From Dasyornis broadbenti (lineage: Eukaryota > Chordata > Aves > Passeriformes > Dasyornithidae), in contig VZRN01001109.1 of the NCBI GenBank assembly GCA_013397935.1, positions 62,001 through 126,000 of the forward strand: a DNA stretch of 64,000 nt, read 5' to 3'. This document shows, piece after piece, positions 12,801 through 27,800 of this stretch (the stretch's first letter is position 1; every line of letters begins with the position of its first letter). The notes below the pieces were generated by a model that saw only the letters and a list, made by a program, of their open reading frames with translations, was not told the origin of the DNA and searched no databases. The position numbers and the translations under genes are program-made.

Positions 12801-15800
12801 AGCTGAATTTAGAGAACAAGTTGTTTGTCTGTACAGATCCCTAGTCTGTAGTAGAATACCAGTTTTGAGAAGAAAAATGTTCTTCCTCTTTCATCCCTGT
12901 GTCTTTCCAAAAGGAGTCAAAAATACAGCTTTTTCTCCATATGCTACTGGGGTAAGTTACTCCGTGATGTTACCCTGTCTTTTTCATAAACTGAATTTTT
13001 ACCAAATTTTTATTTTACAAGGGAAAGGGACATTTCATAATACATATCAGTGTCTTACTGTGAAGCTTTTGTAGTTACTATTACAGTAAAACTGAATTTT
13101 TCACAACAAAACCCAGTTTGAAAATTAGTATAAGGTGGATAAATTCCCTTTGGCAGATAAAGAGGCAGTTTCCCTTATTGCATAGGGCTGACCTGAAGAA
13201 CCAGTGAGGTTCTTTTTTAAACAAGAAAAGCATTTTTAAAAAGGAAATACACAACTTAAATAACCAAAACCCATAATAAATCAAAAGCAGATACTATATC
13301 ATTCCTTGAAACTGCTGGTCTTGGCCAATAGAAGTAATAAGTTCCTGTTTTCCTTCCAATGAATGTTTGTAACTTGCTAGGTCAGTGAACTGTTTCTGGG
13401 TTCATGTGTAACTTCTGTAGGTCACAACAGAAGCAAATGCTACAATTCTCCCAGTTCACACATTGTTGTGGTATTTTCTGAGTATTTGAATCCTCTGGCT
13501 CCAGAAGAATGCAAATTTCTGAGTTAGAAACCTTTCTGTGTGGAGTGTTCCCTAAAAATGTTTGAGTAATATAAAAATGGCTATGTTGGCACCTGATGTT
13601 TAAAATTCTCTCCCTAACTGTTTCAACATGTTATTCTGAAGCCAGTTATTTTTGAGATGTATGCATCTTGTATATTACAAATAAAGATGTGTGCTGCCCC
13701 TCCTTCTAGAGGCAGTAGCTGTTTTTAAGAGCTGCTGTAAGACTCAGTTTGAGTCATTGGTGAGCTCTGGTATCAGAGACCACAATTAGTGCGTGGATAT
13801 GTACTGTATCTTGTCCTGCATAAGCAGTATAAGTTGAAAAATAACTTCTGGAATTGTCACTGATGGACCTCATAATCTTCAGTGGTGTGACATCAGCTTG
13901 AAGCACCTGTGTTATTAGTGTGAACTGATCCTGGAGTCTGCAGGTACTAAATATTGCAATTATTTTAATTGCAGCTATGCTTCCTGAGAAAATGGCTTGC
14001 TTGATTTCTGCTGCACATCATAAAACTTCACAGATTGACTCAAATAATTTCTACCAGCTGATTGAGTTATCGTGATTTCCTGCTGGTTCTAGACATGCAG
14101 TCCCTTCTATCAATGGTCATAAAAGTCAGGATGTGAGGTGGCAAGCTGTACTACTTGCACATAAGAGGAGTCCATGAAAATAAGATCTTCCCTTTAATTG
14201 TTCAGTGTGCTTGCGGTTACAACCCCATCTATTTTTTTTTTTAAACCTAAATTTGTAGCTTCACTGAGCACTGTGGTAAACTTTTTTTTCTTCTATATAA
14301 TACATGGCAGAAGGCAAAAAACCCTACATTTTTCACTTTTATTTATATTAAACCAGGGCAGTATCCTTTTTATTTAGGTTCTGTCACCTGGAGCTTTGAA
14401 ATCTAGAAAGTGGTTAAAAGGGAATTGTTGCTAGTCCCTTTTCCAGTGTCTTGCTTCCATGGCTTACTGCCTCTGCTTTCTGAGCCTTGCTGAAAGCGAA
14501 ATTCAATCTATTCATGTGCCCCTTACCCCAGTACTAGGGAAAGGATGCAAAAAAAACAACAAAAAAAAACCCTCCCACACATCTTGCAAGGCACCAGCCT
14601 TCCTGTACAATGTGATTGTTACAGAGGAATTCCTTAGAGGAAAAAATAATTATAAGAATCCTGTAGTTTACAATGTCCCTTTAACATTACCAATATTTTT
14701 GTGCTTGCAGGAATATCTTCTCCTCTCCTGCAAAAAGTTGATGTGGTCTCTGAAGTATCCCAGGAAACATGTGAGGCTCTGGCTGAGTGCCTCAACCTAT
14801 TCACAAAACAAGAAGGGGTATGTATTTTGCTCTGTGGGTTTATAAAGGGTCAAACAGCTTAGTATATTTGGCTAGTTCCCTGCTTACCTGTTACAAAAGT
14901 AAATACACAAACCCATACAGTTCATGTTGTTGGTAAGCTTTTTTTTTGGATGCTGAATGGGGTGAAAATTTATGCTACTAGAGAAAGAGTAGGTATATGC
15001 CCCCACAAAAGGATGTGTTAGTATTTGGGTGTTCAGAAAAGAGACATTTTGGTTACAAGCTACTGCTTGCAATGTTCAAACGGAATACTTGAATTCAATA
15101 AGGCTGTTACTTTGCTGATTTGAAGGTCAAAATATTGAGAAAATTAGTTTTTGGATCTTTTTTTCTTTTTACTAGCTAACTGAAGTGTTGAACAATATTG
15201 CTTCTGAATTTGTTTTTCAGACCATGTGCTTAGTGGGTGTGCAAATGCTATCTGTTGAACTTCTGGCTTTCCCAGTAACAAATACCTTGTATAATGTTAA
15301 ACATAATGCAAACACTTCAATTTAGGAATATATGTCAAATTCACTAGTTCCTGGAGTAGGAGAGCTGGTATTTTCTTTCCTTCTTGAAGGTGCTGTAGTA
15401 CCACGGAATAAGCTTGTCTTCCTGTACTGTGGTAACTATAATCCTTTGGTTATGCTCTTGTTGTCATCCGTAAGCTGTGTTTCAAAATAAGGTTTGTGTT
15501 GGTGCTGTTAGTCTTCCAGTTTTTTAACAGTGAGCTACAAACACTGGCTCCATTGTCTAGCTTTGGGGTTTTTCCTTCCTTTCCAAGTCCTTTTGTTTCC
15601 AGTCATGAGTCTTTTGGACTTACTGAAGTTCTAGCAGAGTGGAACAAGCATTGCTTTTTTTACATTGAGTTTTTTCCTTAAGAAAGTCTGATATTAAAGT
15701 TGCCAGCTTCATTTGAGGATGAGGGGGAAACTGTTACAGCAGTGGGTGTATAGTGTTAGTTAGTATTCCTTAATTGTGTTGGCATCTTGCTTCAAGCCGG

Positions 15801-18800
15801 ACTAAAATAGCTTTCCAGAGTGGAGTATGGCAAAACATATGGTGAAATTGTAATTTCACCTTACTTGAACTTGAATAGTCTCAGTAGGTGCAATAGAGGC
15901 CTTATTTTAATCTGGAAGCACATAGATTTGGGCACAGGGATAGGCTGAAGTGTGAACTTGATCTTCCACCATAGCTAGTGAAATCAGTCGGTCATGACAG
16001 GGAGATGTGATCCTGGAGAGTTTTTTGTCTTGGTATTTTTAAACTTCAAACTACTGCAATTTAGGAATATAGTGCAGGCTTTTAAAGATATCTGAAGATT
16101 CATAATGGGAAATTACAGTTGCAATCTCTTCCTAAGACTTGCAGTTTTCCAAGAAGCTACATTCATGGATCATTACTGTTCTTAAACCCACATCATTTGG
16201 CTTTGTTGTCCTTTATAACTCAGGACCCTGTTCCTTGCTGGTCAGTGTTGATTTCTAGACTGTAGTTTTGTTGGCATTCCAAAAGCATTATTTATAACCT
16301 TGCAAGCGTATTGTGCATATTTTATGAAATATGGTTATCTCTAGAATGAACGTTTTATCAAACCTTTTTTATCTTACCTCTTTAAGGAGAGGTTTTTTTC
16401 CCCTCTAATTTAAATTGCCAGCATACCAGAAGCTACTGCTTGACTAATGAGGAGAGGTTCCTCACTTCAGTGAGGATCACCACAGTGAACGCACTTTTGG
16501 CTCTCTAGAGAAAACTTTTTAGTGTTACTTATCATTGCGCTTTGGCAATTGTAGCATAATCGCACAGTCTGCAGATGAAACTGCAAATGCAGCACTAAAA
16601 TAGACAGCTTCAGCCGTCTTCCACTTGCGCTGGAAATGCTGCATGAGCGTGATCCCCGATCGCTCCATCTGTCCGCTGCTTCTCCTTCCCCGGTGCCGCC
16701 GTGCGGGGCTCGGTGTACGCTAGGATCGCGGCCCGGTGCCTGCCCGGCGGGCGGGGCTCCAGGGGGAGGGGGCCCCGCGGCCGCGCTCCGGCCGCCACCC
16801 GCGCCGGGAAAGGCGTGACCTCTCCGCTCCGCACAGCGGGAGCGGCTGTGACGCCGCAGAGCCGGGAGCGGGGGGGTGGGGGAGCTTCCAAAAATAACCC
16901 ACTGCGGCGGGGCTCCGTGCGGGGCGGCCCCGGAGGGCTCGGGGACCTGGACCCCGCGCGGGGCCGCCCCGGGAGCCGCGGCGGTGAGCGCTNNNNNNNN
17001 NNNNNNNNNNNNNNNNNNNNNNNNNNNNNNNNNNNNNNNNNNNNNNNNNNNNNNNNNNNNNNNNNNNNNNNNNNNNNNNNNNNNNNNNNNNNNNNNNNNN
17101 NNNNNNNNNNNNNNNNNNNNNNNNGCCCCGGCTGCGCGGGGCGGCCGCGAGTCCCCAGCCCCGCCCCGCCCTGCGCCGCGCCGGGGTGGCCGCGGAGCCC
17201 GCGGCGTGTGGTGCAAGGTGAAAGGGCCGCCCGCGGTGTGTGCCGGCCCGGCTGGTGCTGCCGCCGCTGCTGCAACCGGGTCGCCTTCCCTCGGAACGGT
17301 GCCTGCCCGAAATCGTCCCGCGGTATGTATTGTGAACGGTGGGCTGGGGGCTGCTGTTTGGTGGCTCTGCTTCCTTCTTGACATTGGGATGAACCCTTCG
17401 GTGTCATGCAGATACGACCACAAATACTTTTTGCCAAATGGTTAAAACATGTGAGGGCAAAAGGGAAGGTAACTTGGTTGCTTTAATATGAGTATTTACT
17501 GGGGTGGTGTTGTCCGAACCAGCCAGCACAACTTGAAACGTTTTCTGCAGTGACTTTGGCACAAGGTTAGTAAGTAGTGTTTCAAAGCAGGACTTGCCTT
17601 GGACTATTTCTAGCATATATCAGAACCTACATTTCTAAAGCAGTTTGATTCTGGTATTTTTTGTGTCCTGGATTATTTTATGTAGCTGTAGGAGGAGCTG
17701 AACTTTAAGTTCTTTGCATGCTGTTCTCTGCTGGGTTTTCTGAATGAGTTTAAAATTCATCTTTAGTACTTGAACTACCTGTACTGAAGCTGTGTGAAAC
17801 TGATAGAAAGAAATTTATTTATTTGAATAAATTAGCTTTTTTCTTTTTTTGCCTTGTTTCTTCACTAACTCTTGCTAGATAAAGTGTGCAGATGGGTATC
17901 TTTACTCTTAAGTTTCGCTTTTACCATCAAAGGTTATATGTAACAGTAAATTAAGAGTTTGTGTTGCATGAGTGTAGAACGGATAGCAGTTGTAAGCTGG
18001 TTTCATTTGTAGTCTGTTTGTGGCTTTGATCTTCAGCCTTTGCAGGTGTTGTCATTCTTTCTAGTTTGTTTTTGTCTTAAAAAGGGGACTTGTTTACAAG
18101 CTGGTGTAAAGCCTTAGCTGTTAAGATAAGGAATTCAGAAAAGGTTTCTTTACTTTTTGCATTAAATGAGTTGTATATTTAGCTATGAAGAATTTGTAAT
18201 AACAAATTAAGTTTGTCATTTCTACAGGAAGTTTTTAATATCAAAATACTGTGGGTCATAGTCCTTGAACTTAGTTATCTCTACCGTGGCGTAATGTCCT
18301 ATCTCTTGTATGCACATCCTGTAAATAAAAAATGTGCACACAGTTCAGCTGGTAAATACCAATCTCTAGAAATTCAGTGTACTGCTTTAGTTTATTTCAG
18401 ATTTCTTGGAAACATAATGGAATGTCTGAAGGTTAGATGTGTCTGTGTGTGTTCTTGTGAATGAATGCTTGCATGCTCTTGGCATACAAATAGTTGTTTT
18501 TAATATATTTCTGATTTGTCTTCTGGGAGACAGGTATGAGCATGGCTGTTATCTCTTAAACCTACTTACTACCTTGCTGTATTGTGAATGAAGAAAGTGC
18601 CTGTAGGCTATGTCCAGATGACCCCTTAATGAGAATTTTTTTTACATGTTGCTTTGTGGGAGTGCAGGTGAGGAGAGCAGCGATGACACTCTGCAGTCAA
18701 GGGAGAAATGCTGATAAAGGCACCCTGAGCAAATTTGCTAGAGAAGTCCTGGCATCCATCAGCAGTCCTTTTCTTCCACCTGGCAGCATTGTCAGTTACA

Positions 18801-21800
18801 TTAACCTCTGTAAGGTCTTGGGAGCCTCTGGTGTGCAGGAGGGTGAGATGAAGAGAGGTGAGGGTCTCAAATAAAAGCAAAGAAGCTTTTGGAAGGAAGA
18901 GGTAATTATAAGATTCCTGAGTTAGGTCTGTAAGGGGATCACGTATCTGCTGGCTGTTGAACTAGACCTAGAACAATAGAGTCCATAGTCCCTCAGGTGA
19001 TAAAACCAATGCCTTTGTTTCTCTGATCTATTCTCTTTGTGCTTAGAAACAAGTGACAGTCCTGTTTTTAAATTTTTGGTTTTATTCCTTGCAATCACTG
19101 GGGCACAGAGGAATTACATTCTCTGTTCTATTCAGCTCTTGCTGCAAGTAGTGGAGTTCAAGGGAAAACCTCAGTGTGTCAAGGCCTGTAGGCAATGCCC
19201 TGAACAACTGGAATGCTGTTCAGGTTGTAAACTTGTGGAAAGGAGAGCAGTTTTCAGATGGTTGATGATTGGACTGAACACAGCAAGAGCTGTTTGGTGT
19301 TGAGAGAATTGAGGTGTACCTGCATTAAGAAAACCTTTATTGACTCTGAATCGGTAACTGACTAGATACTGTTTCTTCCCTTCTCCTCGAAATGAGTAGA
19401 ATGTACTAGAAATACTTAGTGCAGCTTGAATCTTGTTTGAAAGTAACAAGTTCATTGGTAGGTTCTCTAAACTCAGACTGGTTCCCGGGTAAAAATGGGT
19501 ATTTTTCCCTTATGCAAAGGAGTGCGGAGTATAAAGTGTTGTGGAATATTGTATAGGCACGGTGTATAAGAGAATAAAGCTACTGACAGGAAAGTCACTT
19601 GGAAGGTTGTTTCTCCTGCTAGAATGTCAACAGTTCTACTTGTGCCTTGATGATTCTTGCTGTACTAATTTTTGGGTGCTGTATATGCACGTCTTTCATC
19701 TGGGCTAAAGCTCTACAGTGAAGATGTTGAAGTTGGAGTAAGATGATACTTAATAGTGAGATGTTTGTGGATGGCATAGTGTTCTTCCTCTGGAAGCATT
19801 TGTTTTCCACCACTGTACTGCAGCCTTGCAGGTATAAAGCTAACTACAGATCTGTGAAGACAATGTTCCCACCAGTAAAAGCAGGAGTTTAGTGAGACTA
19901 AAGTATCTCAGAGGTAGGGGAGTTAAAGAACATAACTTTTTTTTTTTTTTCTGAGATTTTCCTAGAACAGCCAAGATTCAGTAGGTCTCCAGAGTGGGCA
20001 GTGAAGCTAAGCAGCAGCCCAGATAGAAGCTTTTTAAAATAAGAAATACTGAGTCTCCATTCAGGGGAAAGATAAGTAAATATTACTGCTGTTCTTTTAT
20101 GAAAGAGTATTATGTGTGTTGACAGAGTGCTTTTTTTGAAGCACTTGATAAGTTTTGAAGCAGTTGATAAAATCCTTGGTCAAGTGCTATATTGGAAAGG
20201 CTTTTGGGTGAAACATGGTTCTGGCTCACAGAAGGATGCCCGGATGTTACTATAGGTAAAAGGCGAGTGCTTCCAGTCTTTCTAGTACAGCAGGGTCCCA
20301 GCTCTGGGGATTTTTTTGGCGGTTTTGGGGGATTTTTGGTTTTTCATTTGTTTGTTTTCTTTAAGACTGCCAATACAATATATCACCAGCTACAAGGAAA
20401 GAGGTTAACTTTGAAGTGCACAAAGTGTCATACTGACTTCTAGTGACAGGGAAACTCTTGCTGATCTGTGGCTCAAAGAGCCTGCATGGAAGCTTTTCAG
20501 ACAGCTTATCTGTAGGCATTCCCTGCTCCACACTGTGTAGCCCATCTGGAAGCCCACTGCTAACCTGTTCTTACACTTTCCATAGTGGGTTAATGCTTTT
20601 TCAAAGCTTGGCGTGTAGATGTGTGTTTTGTTGGCGGTTGTTGTTAAGCAGCCTTGTGTAAACTAACTTGGAATCCATTCATGGGCCTCTGGGGAAACAC
20701 AGTGTAAAAACATACTGGTTTGAAATGAGACTCCTCCTTAATGTGCTTCTGCAGCTCCTGCTCTGAGGTTTACTTCTAAGGTCTTGTCTACCACTTGTTT
20801 GAGTATTTAATTTTTAATGCAAAAACATTGAGAAAACAGTCTTAGCTGAGGCTGCAGGGGGAAGAACCCAAGCAGGAATTAAATTCGATGGAATAGTACT
20901 TGATAGAGTAAGCTTCTCAAATATGAATTAGGAATTCTGTTTTTTATTAATGTATTTGCAAAATTATGCTCTTGTTTCCAAGATGATGGAGACGAATAGA
21001 AAAAGAAATGTATATCATGGGTATTTTCTCTAAGTGTTTTCACTACTTAGTGCTATGCGTATATTGTTTGTTTTCTTCTCATGCTTGGAAAACAAAGTAG
21101 AGTGAGACGGGTGCACACTTTTATTCTTCTGATGTCATTATGATGTCATCATTGCACGTAAAACTGATGAGCTTATTTTCCATGTTCTGGCTTAATTTGT
21201 CCCTGATGTGTTTTGGAAGAATGGATGAACAGCAGAGTTCTAAAACTTGTTAGCTCCCAGTTAGCCAGTGTATTGTCAGCTAAGGACTGGTAACACCTCA
21301 GGAAAAAAGTGAAGCAGAGAAAAAACATGATATAAGGCTGAACCTCTATGCATAGCACCATATCTGTTAACTTTGTTTGCTGGGATTTTGCATGCAAGTG
21401 TGAGATAATTGAATGCAGTCACAGTTTGGCTGAATGGTCTGGTTTTGTATGTCAGCTGCATAAAACATCAGAACACTGAACTTGGTAACTGTGGTCACAC
21501 ATATTTGCTAATTCTCTGGAGATGTCTTATTCTTCTTGACCTCTCTTTCTTGAAACTTAATTTATAAAAATTAATTTATAAGAAAATAAGGCCCTTTTTT
21601 TTCTGTGTAAGTCTGATGAAAGCTATTTTCTTAGAGTAATAATAATAAAAAAAATTCTACACATATGAAAAATAAATTCCATGTAGCCTATCCAGTACTG
21701 GATATTAACACGTGCTTTTGAGGGAGACAGAATATTTAACTCCTTATTATGCATGTATTTTGTGTGAAGCTGTTTTAAAGGCAGTGTTTCGGGGCAGCAT

Positions 21801-24800
21801 AAATAACTTAAGGCTTTGTGTCACTTAACAGTTGTCAAATCATCTTAAATTTGTCATGTGGTGGGATTTTGGTGTGTTTTATTTGCTTCCTTAAACATCA
21901 GCAATACCAAATCTCTTGTCTTCTAGGCTAGTAAGCTGTCCATGTGTGGCCTTTCCTTGAATAAAGGAGATTGCCTGAGTCTAAACTTACTTTTCTGATG
22001 TTCTTTCTGGGTTTTTTAGATGGCTTATTTTAGTCACTTCTGGTTCTATGAAATACAGGGGTCTTCTAGCTATGAAGAATAAAATGGATGATTTAGACAC
22101 TGTTAGTGCTTATGGAAGGGTGTGTTGTCCATTGTGTTTTTTGTTTTTAACCTAAGCTTCACCAGGTCACAATCATGGTATTTCAACTAAAACTGCTTTT
22201 TGTACTTTTTTTTTTTTAAACTCTGACTCATTAGAGCTGATACTGTTTTTATAATCAAGGTAAGCAATTGTGGAATTTGACCTCTTGTCTGATTTTTTTA
22301 ATCTTGTGACCGAATGTGTACTTGTTGGCCTCTCTCTCCCCACACCCCTCTGACAGCCAGTGACCTTAAAAGCTTTATTTGTTGTAGTATTAGTATTCAG
22401 AAGTGTGTTATCTCTGCTTGCTCTGCTGTCCAGTGATGATTTCAGCCTTAGTATAGTGCTTGCTGCTGAGTCACTGAGGATATCACTAGAATTGGTAAAT
22501 GGGCTGTGTTTAGAAAGTATTTGTATCCTGAGAGTAAATCATCGGTGTTGTAGTTTTCCTTGAAGGTACGTGGCATGCCTCTTCATAAAGTAATGTTAGT
22601 GAGCTCTGTATTGCTTGTATTGTTCTTAACATCACTCTTCTTGAAATGCAGCAATAATACACTTCAATAATGAATGTGTTCAGTGTTACGTGCAAATGGG
22701 AAATATAGGCCTATGCTATCCTATTAGGATGGTTGATTAGCACACACAAAACAAATTATGCTCCATTTATAGTGAACTGAATGTTGCTGCAAAGAAGTGG
22801 TAGAGGCCCTCTTACAAATAAAGTGTATCTATTTGTTGTGAATATCCTGATGAGTCCAGTATAAGAGGATGCTTGACTTTCTAAGCATAGCCCTCATCAG
22901 AATATCTGGTCTTTGGGAGTGACATCTGTGATGCACTTACTCTATTTGCATAGCTTCATGTTAAGCCATTTGTAAGGTGCACATGGACTTTGTTTTTGAA
23001 TAGGAATGCTTTCCCTCCTCTCACATGGACATCAGTGTAGTGACTCTTGGATCCATAGGTATGCTAGGAGACCTTGAGAATGGCTTTAGAGCATACCTAT
23101 TTGAAAGGGGTCTGCAGTGTACATTCATAATATAGGGGTACTTTGTAGCATAGAAGTAGATTGTAAACTTTTTCATCTGCTTCAGAGAGTTTTGTGTTGC
23201 CAAAGCTACACTGCTTCACAACAAAAGCTTTTTCAAATATGTTTGACCTTTAAATAGAAACACAGCTTCTTGTTAATCTTGAAATACAATAGTGTTGCTA
23301 TTGCAGGTCCCTTTTATGAGTCAAGAACTATTGCAGGAGAAAGGGTAGGGAGAACAAAACTACTCTCGTCTTGTATGGAAATACTCAGTGTAATTGGTCA
23401 GAGCATCAGCATCCAGGCCTTGTGCAGGGCTACAGTAGCAGAAAAGCATCTGCAGGAACTTGGGTGGGTTTGACCTGATAGATGTAAACTAATGGCACAC
23501 CCATAAACAGGGCTTTTATAATTGTAATGGGGAATAATCTTAATAGCTCCTCTAGGTAATGTGGTAGTCCATGTATATCAGTGGTTTATGCCTTTCTGGA
23601 AATGCCAAGAACATTATTAATGAACATTATTAATTGTGGATGTATCCTGTGCTGCGCATCCAGATTGGATTGTGTGCTTTTCCAGTAAAACACCTTGCTG
23701 CAAGGTCAGACAAATCAAATTGAGGTTAAAATGAGCTAGCTGAGCTTTTCAGACAACCTGAAACTTTAGACAACAGGCATCTGTGCTTATGGACAGCAGA
23801 AATCTAGTTTTGTCTGACCTGTATCTTCTCCACCTCTGAAGTGACATTTTGGGCTAAGGCCTAAACCCTAATTTCACAGAAGAACAAAATGGAAATGGTT
23901 GAGGTTGGAAGGGACCTCTGGAGTTCTTCTGGTCCACGCCCGCTGCTCAGTCACAGCCACCTATAACTGGTTGTTTAGGACCATGTCCAGATTGCTTTTG
24001 AGTACCTCCAAGGATAAAGACACTACAACTTCTCTGGGCAGCTTTGTGTCAGTGCTCTGTCCCCACTGCAGTGAAAAAGTGTTTCTTGACAATCAGAGGG
24101 GATTTACTGCCTTTCAGCTTGTGCCCATTCCTTCCTGTCCTGCCACTGGCCACTACTGAGACGACCCTGGCTCCAGTTATCTTTGCACTCTCCCTTCAGA
24201 TATTTTTATAGATGAGATTTGCCCTGAGCACTCTTTTCTCCAGTTTGAGCAATCCTTAGGCATCCAAATAATACTTAAGGAGTAGTCCAGTACAGTAATG
24301 TTAGACAGCTTCAAGGAACCATGTGTCAAAGATCAGCCGATAATGTATGGTCAGTACTTTTTTACTATTGTCTTTGTTCCCACATACAATTTATTGAATC
24401 TAAAAAATGATCTGTCATTCTAGGCTGTCAGATTCTGTTTCAGCTTGGGGTGGGGAGAACTTAAACTTGTAGATTTGATGAAAATTTTTCTTCTAGCAGC
24501 CACTTTTGTTGGAGAAGTTTGTAAAAGAGCTTCTTAGAAGTTTAATCTGAGGTCTCTTCTTCCTCTGAACTGTAGGTGCTCCTGGATTGCATATAGGAGA
24601 GTAATAAGTAGAAGATTTAACAGTAAATAGCTTTGCTGCAGTGTTCTTGAAAAAAATTTTAAAAAACCTGAACAACACAGCAACTGTAGAAAGTCCCTAT
24701 CACATAAGGGCAAAAGTATTTGAGATCATTCATAAGGAGAAAAGATCTGTTCCACTAAATGAGAATATTGGGATTATCTAGTTCTGCATTGTATTTCCGT

Positions 24801-27800
24801 ACTCCAGAGCATATTTATTTGTCTGCCCTAACTGCGTGACATACTCTAATTTCAGGAAATGTCTTATCAACCCACCCAGAGCCTGGCTGATGTTTGCTGG
24901 CTGTTGCCTGCTTAGGAGTAAGGACAAAAACAGTGTCTCAGAGGAAAATCAACTCTAAGAAGGGGCAATCTTCTTAATGCTCCAAGTCCTTCTAAAATCT
25001 GAAGTAGAAGTAGGATTTTTGCATTTATATTGGTCTTTGAAGTCTGATTCTTTAGTATTGGGAATGTGGAAAGAGCCTGTTCTGGACTATAGCAGAAAGA
25101 GCAAAGAATGCTTTCCAAGGTGGATTTCATTTGGAGATCAGAACTCCAGCACTGAATTGTAAAATTCATTTGTGATTTCTGGCCTATGTAACATTTTTCA
25201 CTTTAATTTGGTTAGTGTCCAAAATGAAATAAAAACTAGCAATTGAGACTTCTGAGTTTTTCAGAATTGCGAAACAACTGTACAGCATGCATGTTTGTTT
25301 TGGAATTGCTTTTTGAAAAGCCTGTCAGTTAGTCTTCATGAATGATGAATAATTAACAAGATTCCCAATGCAGAGCTTGTAGAACAGACAGCTTCAGAAG
25401 TGTTAATTTTTTTAAATAGGAAGCTGTTTTCACTCTGAGTCAACAACTGAGTCCAACAGCACTAGTAAGCCAGTAAGAGCCAACAAAAACATGGCAAAAA
25501 CATGACAGTTCCTTCAAAAGAGAAAACATTACATGCATTTGCCATAATCCAGCTGGGAAGACGTGTGGGGGAGACATTACAAAGGGGTTGATCAAAGTAA
25601 TCAGTGGTGTATACAGAAGAATACTTAAGGGAAATAGTTAGATCAAAACTGCCTTAAGATCTATTTTCAAAACAGTCCTTAAGAATAAAAAAGAAATGTT
25701 TCCTGTATGCATTCTTATGAACCCTTACGTCTTAAAGTATGGTCTCTCTGTGAGACTAGCAAACTTCAAAGATGTCCAGTCTCACAAAGGGAGAAGACAC
25801 ACACAAAAAAAATGTCCCTGCCAGAGCTGAAAGCATGCAGCAATGTGCTGTTCTGGTTCTGTTGGCATCAGTGTAATAGATCAGCTTCAACGAGGCCTTT
25901 AGTTTGAGTACGGTTACTTGTGGCATATGTCTCTGAGAAAATAAATGCTTCATCTCACTGGGGCAGTGAAATATCCTTGGGGTGTGGTTTTTCTCTGGTA
26001 ATCTTGTAGCTCTGCAACTCCAAATGTGCTTCCCAAATGTGTGCATCACTGCAGATGTCATTAAGTCCCAGCTTGTTTTGGCATTAATATTGGCAAGAGT
26101 GAATAGCAGCCATATTTAATTTCAGCATTACTCAGAATAGAAACAATACTTCACAGAAAATTACAAAATCAGAAGGCTTTTTCTTTGAACTGCTCATATT
26201 TGACTAATCAGTATTATAGTACTGGAACACAAGTAGGGACAGAATGCGCTCTGGAAACTGGCAACTTCTGCAGCTCTCAAACCTAAGTAGACCTCATGAG
26301 ATTTATCAGATTACAGTTAAGTTGTTTAAGTAAAATGTAAAAAACAAATACATTTGAAAGGAAGACTTGGAATTGCCATTGAGTCTCACTTCAGAAACAA
26401 ACAGGAAAAGCTATTTTAAGTCTTGACTGTGCAGAAACACTTTGAAGAAAGCAGTTTCTCTGATAGAAAAGCTTAAATCCAAACTTTTAAGCAAAACCAG
26501 CCTTCTAATCTGCAATCAGAAATTAAGTCTTTGCAGTTTGTTCATGTGCTCTTAGACAGGTTCCTGGCTCAGAACTGCGACATTCTCCACTGGTTAAAAT
26601 TGCAGTGCTTCAGCAGCCTCTGAATAAACAGACTTTGGCATAGCCAAATGTGGAAACAGGAGAGGGAAAGGAAGGCAACAAGGTCCATGTTGAGGAGGAA
26701 GTGTTAGTGTCTTAGGAGAGAAAGGTGGGAGGCAACCAGTGCTTGTCCCTAGCATGTGGATAGTTCAGAAACTGTTATTCCAGGCAGTCTTGAATGATGA
26801 ATTTTTATATTAGACATGTATGCTGGGGGAAGGGTGCTCTGTGCTCTCAGCATCTCCAGCTTTTCTCTTGAATAACAGTTCTCTTACTGCCTAGATGTCT
26901 GCCTGAGTTGACATGATCCTGCCAAAGTATGAGTTTTTGCTGTGTGGATGATAAGCTTGCCTCTTGTGTCTACTTGTGCTTCTGCTGTATTTTTCTAAGT
27001 TTTATGATCATACCTGATGCTTTCCTTCATTAGCAGAATTTAATTATATTAATAAATATAGGGAAATGCTACAACTTTGGGCTCAGAAGAATTAAATGTA
27101 GCCATTCCAAATCAGCCCTGCTAAACTCCTCCTCTTGAACTTTTGATGTGAATGTTCGTAGTTGACTAACAATGAACTCTTGTGTTCATCTGGGGAATGA
27201 CTGAGGCAGTCGTATGACTTGTTCTACAAAGTCTTTGCTCTCTTCTATGAACTTTGGGTTGGGATGTAAAAGAATAGATTACCAGGACTTTCAATACACT
27301 TCGTTGTGTGTATGTGGGTCTTTCAGCCATTGTACATAAAGAAACTGTATTGGTGATGTTTCCTGTATATGGGTCTGAAAGAAAGCCAGCTGTTATATTT
27401 GCCTACCAAGTGTGTTTTCTCTTTTGAATGTGATGATCTCAGTAAGATGTGGTACTCTGATGCTGTAGTGTCAGCTGGCTGGACTTTGGAGATGAAGACT
27501 GATGCTGTCTTGTGATACAGTAAATAACCCTTTGCCTATCACCAGCAAGCTCAGCTTACCTGCTTGATTAAGTGATCACATCTCGTTTGCTTTGCCGTAG
27601 TTGCAGAAGCAGTAGTTCACGTCACTTTCGCTTTCTAACTATGCTGGGTTTAGATCTGATAGATCTCTGAAGCTGGGTAACTGACAGGCTTATGGCACAG
27701 AGAGAGGGAAAACCTAAGCAAGAAACAAGGGCTGAAGTAAAGAATGACCTCTTTTGGATCAGTCCTCTGTACTCTGGGGTGAGCTAAGGCTGTGACGAAG

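Noticed and set aside
14459..14845. 128-codon plus-strand open frame
   Set aside because: It covers an OSBPL1A exon in a different frame and includes intron and acceptor sequence; the real frame is fixed by phase and homology.
16467..17445. Long open frames on both strands across the CpG island (up to 318 codons)
   Set aside because: They owe their length to GC-rich sequence with few stop codons and to the N gap. Frames are open on several frames of both strands at once, and the composition is Arg/Pro/Gly/Ala-rich without a domain.
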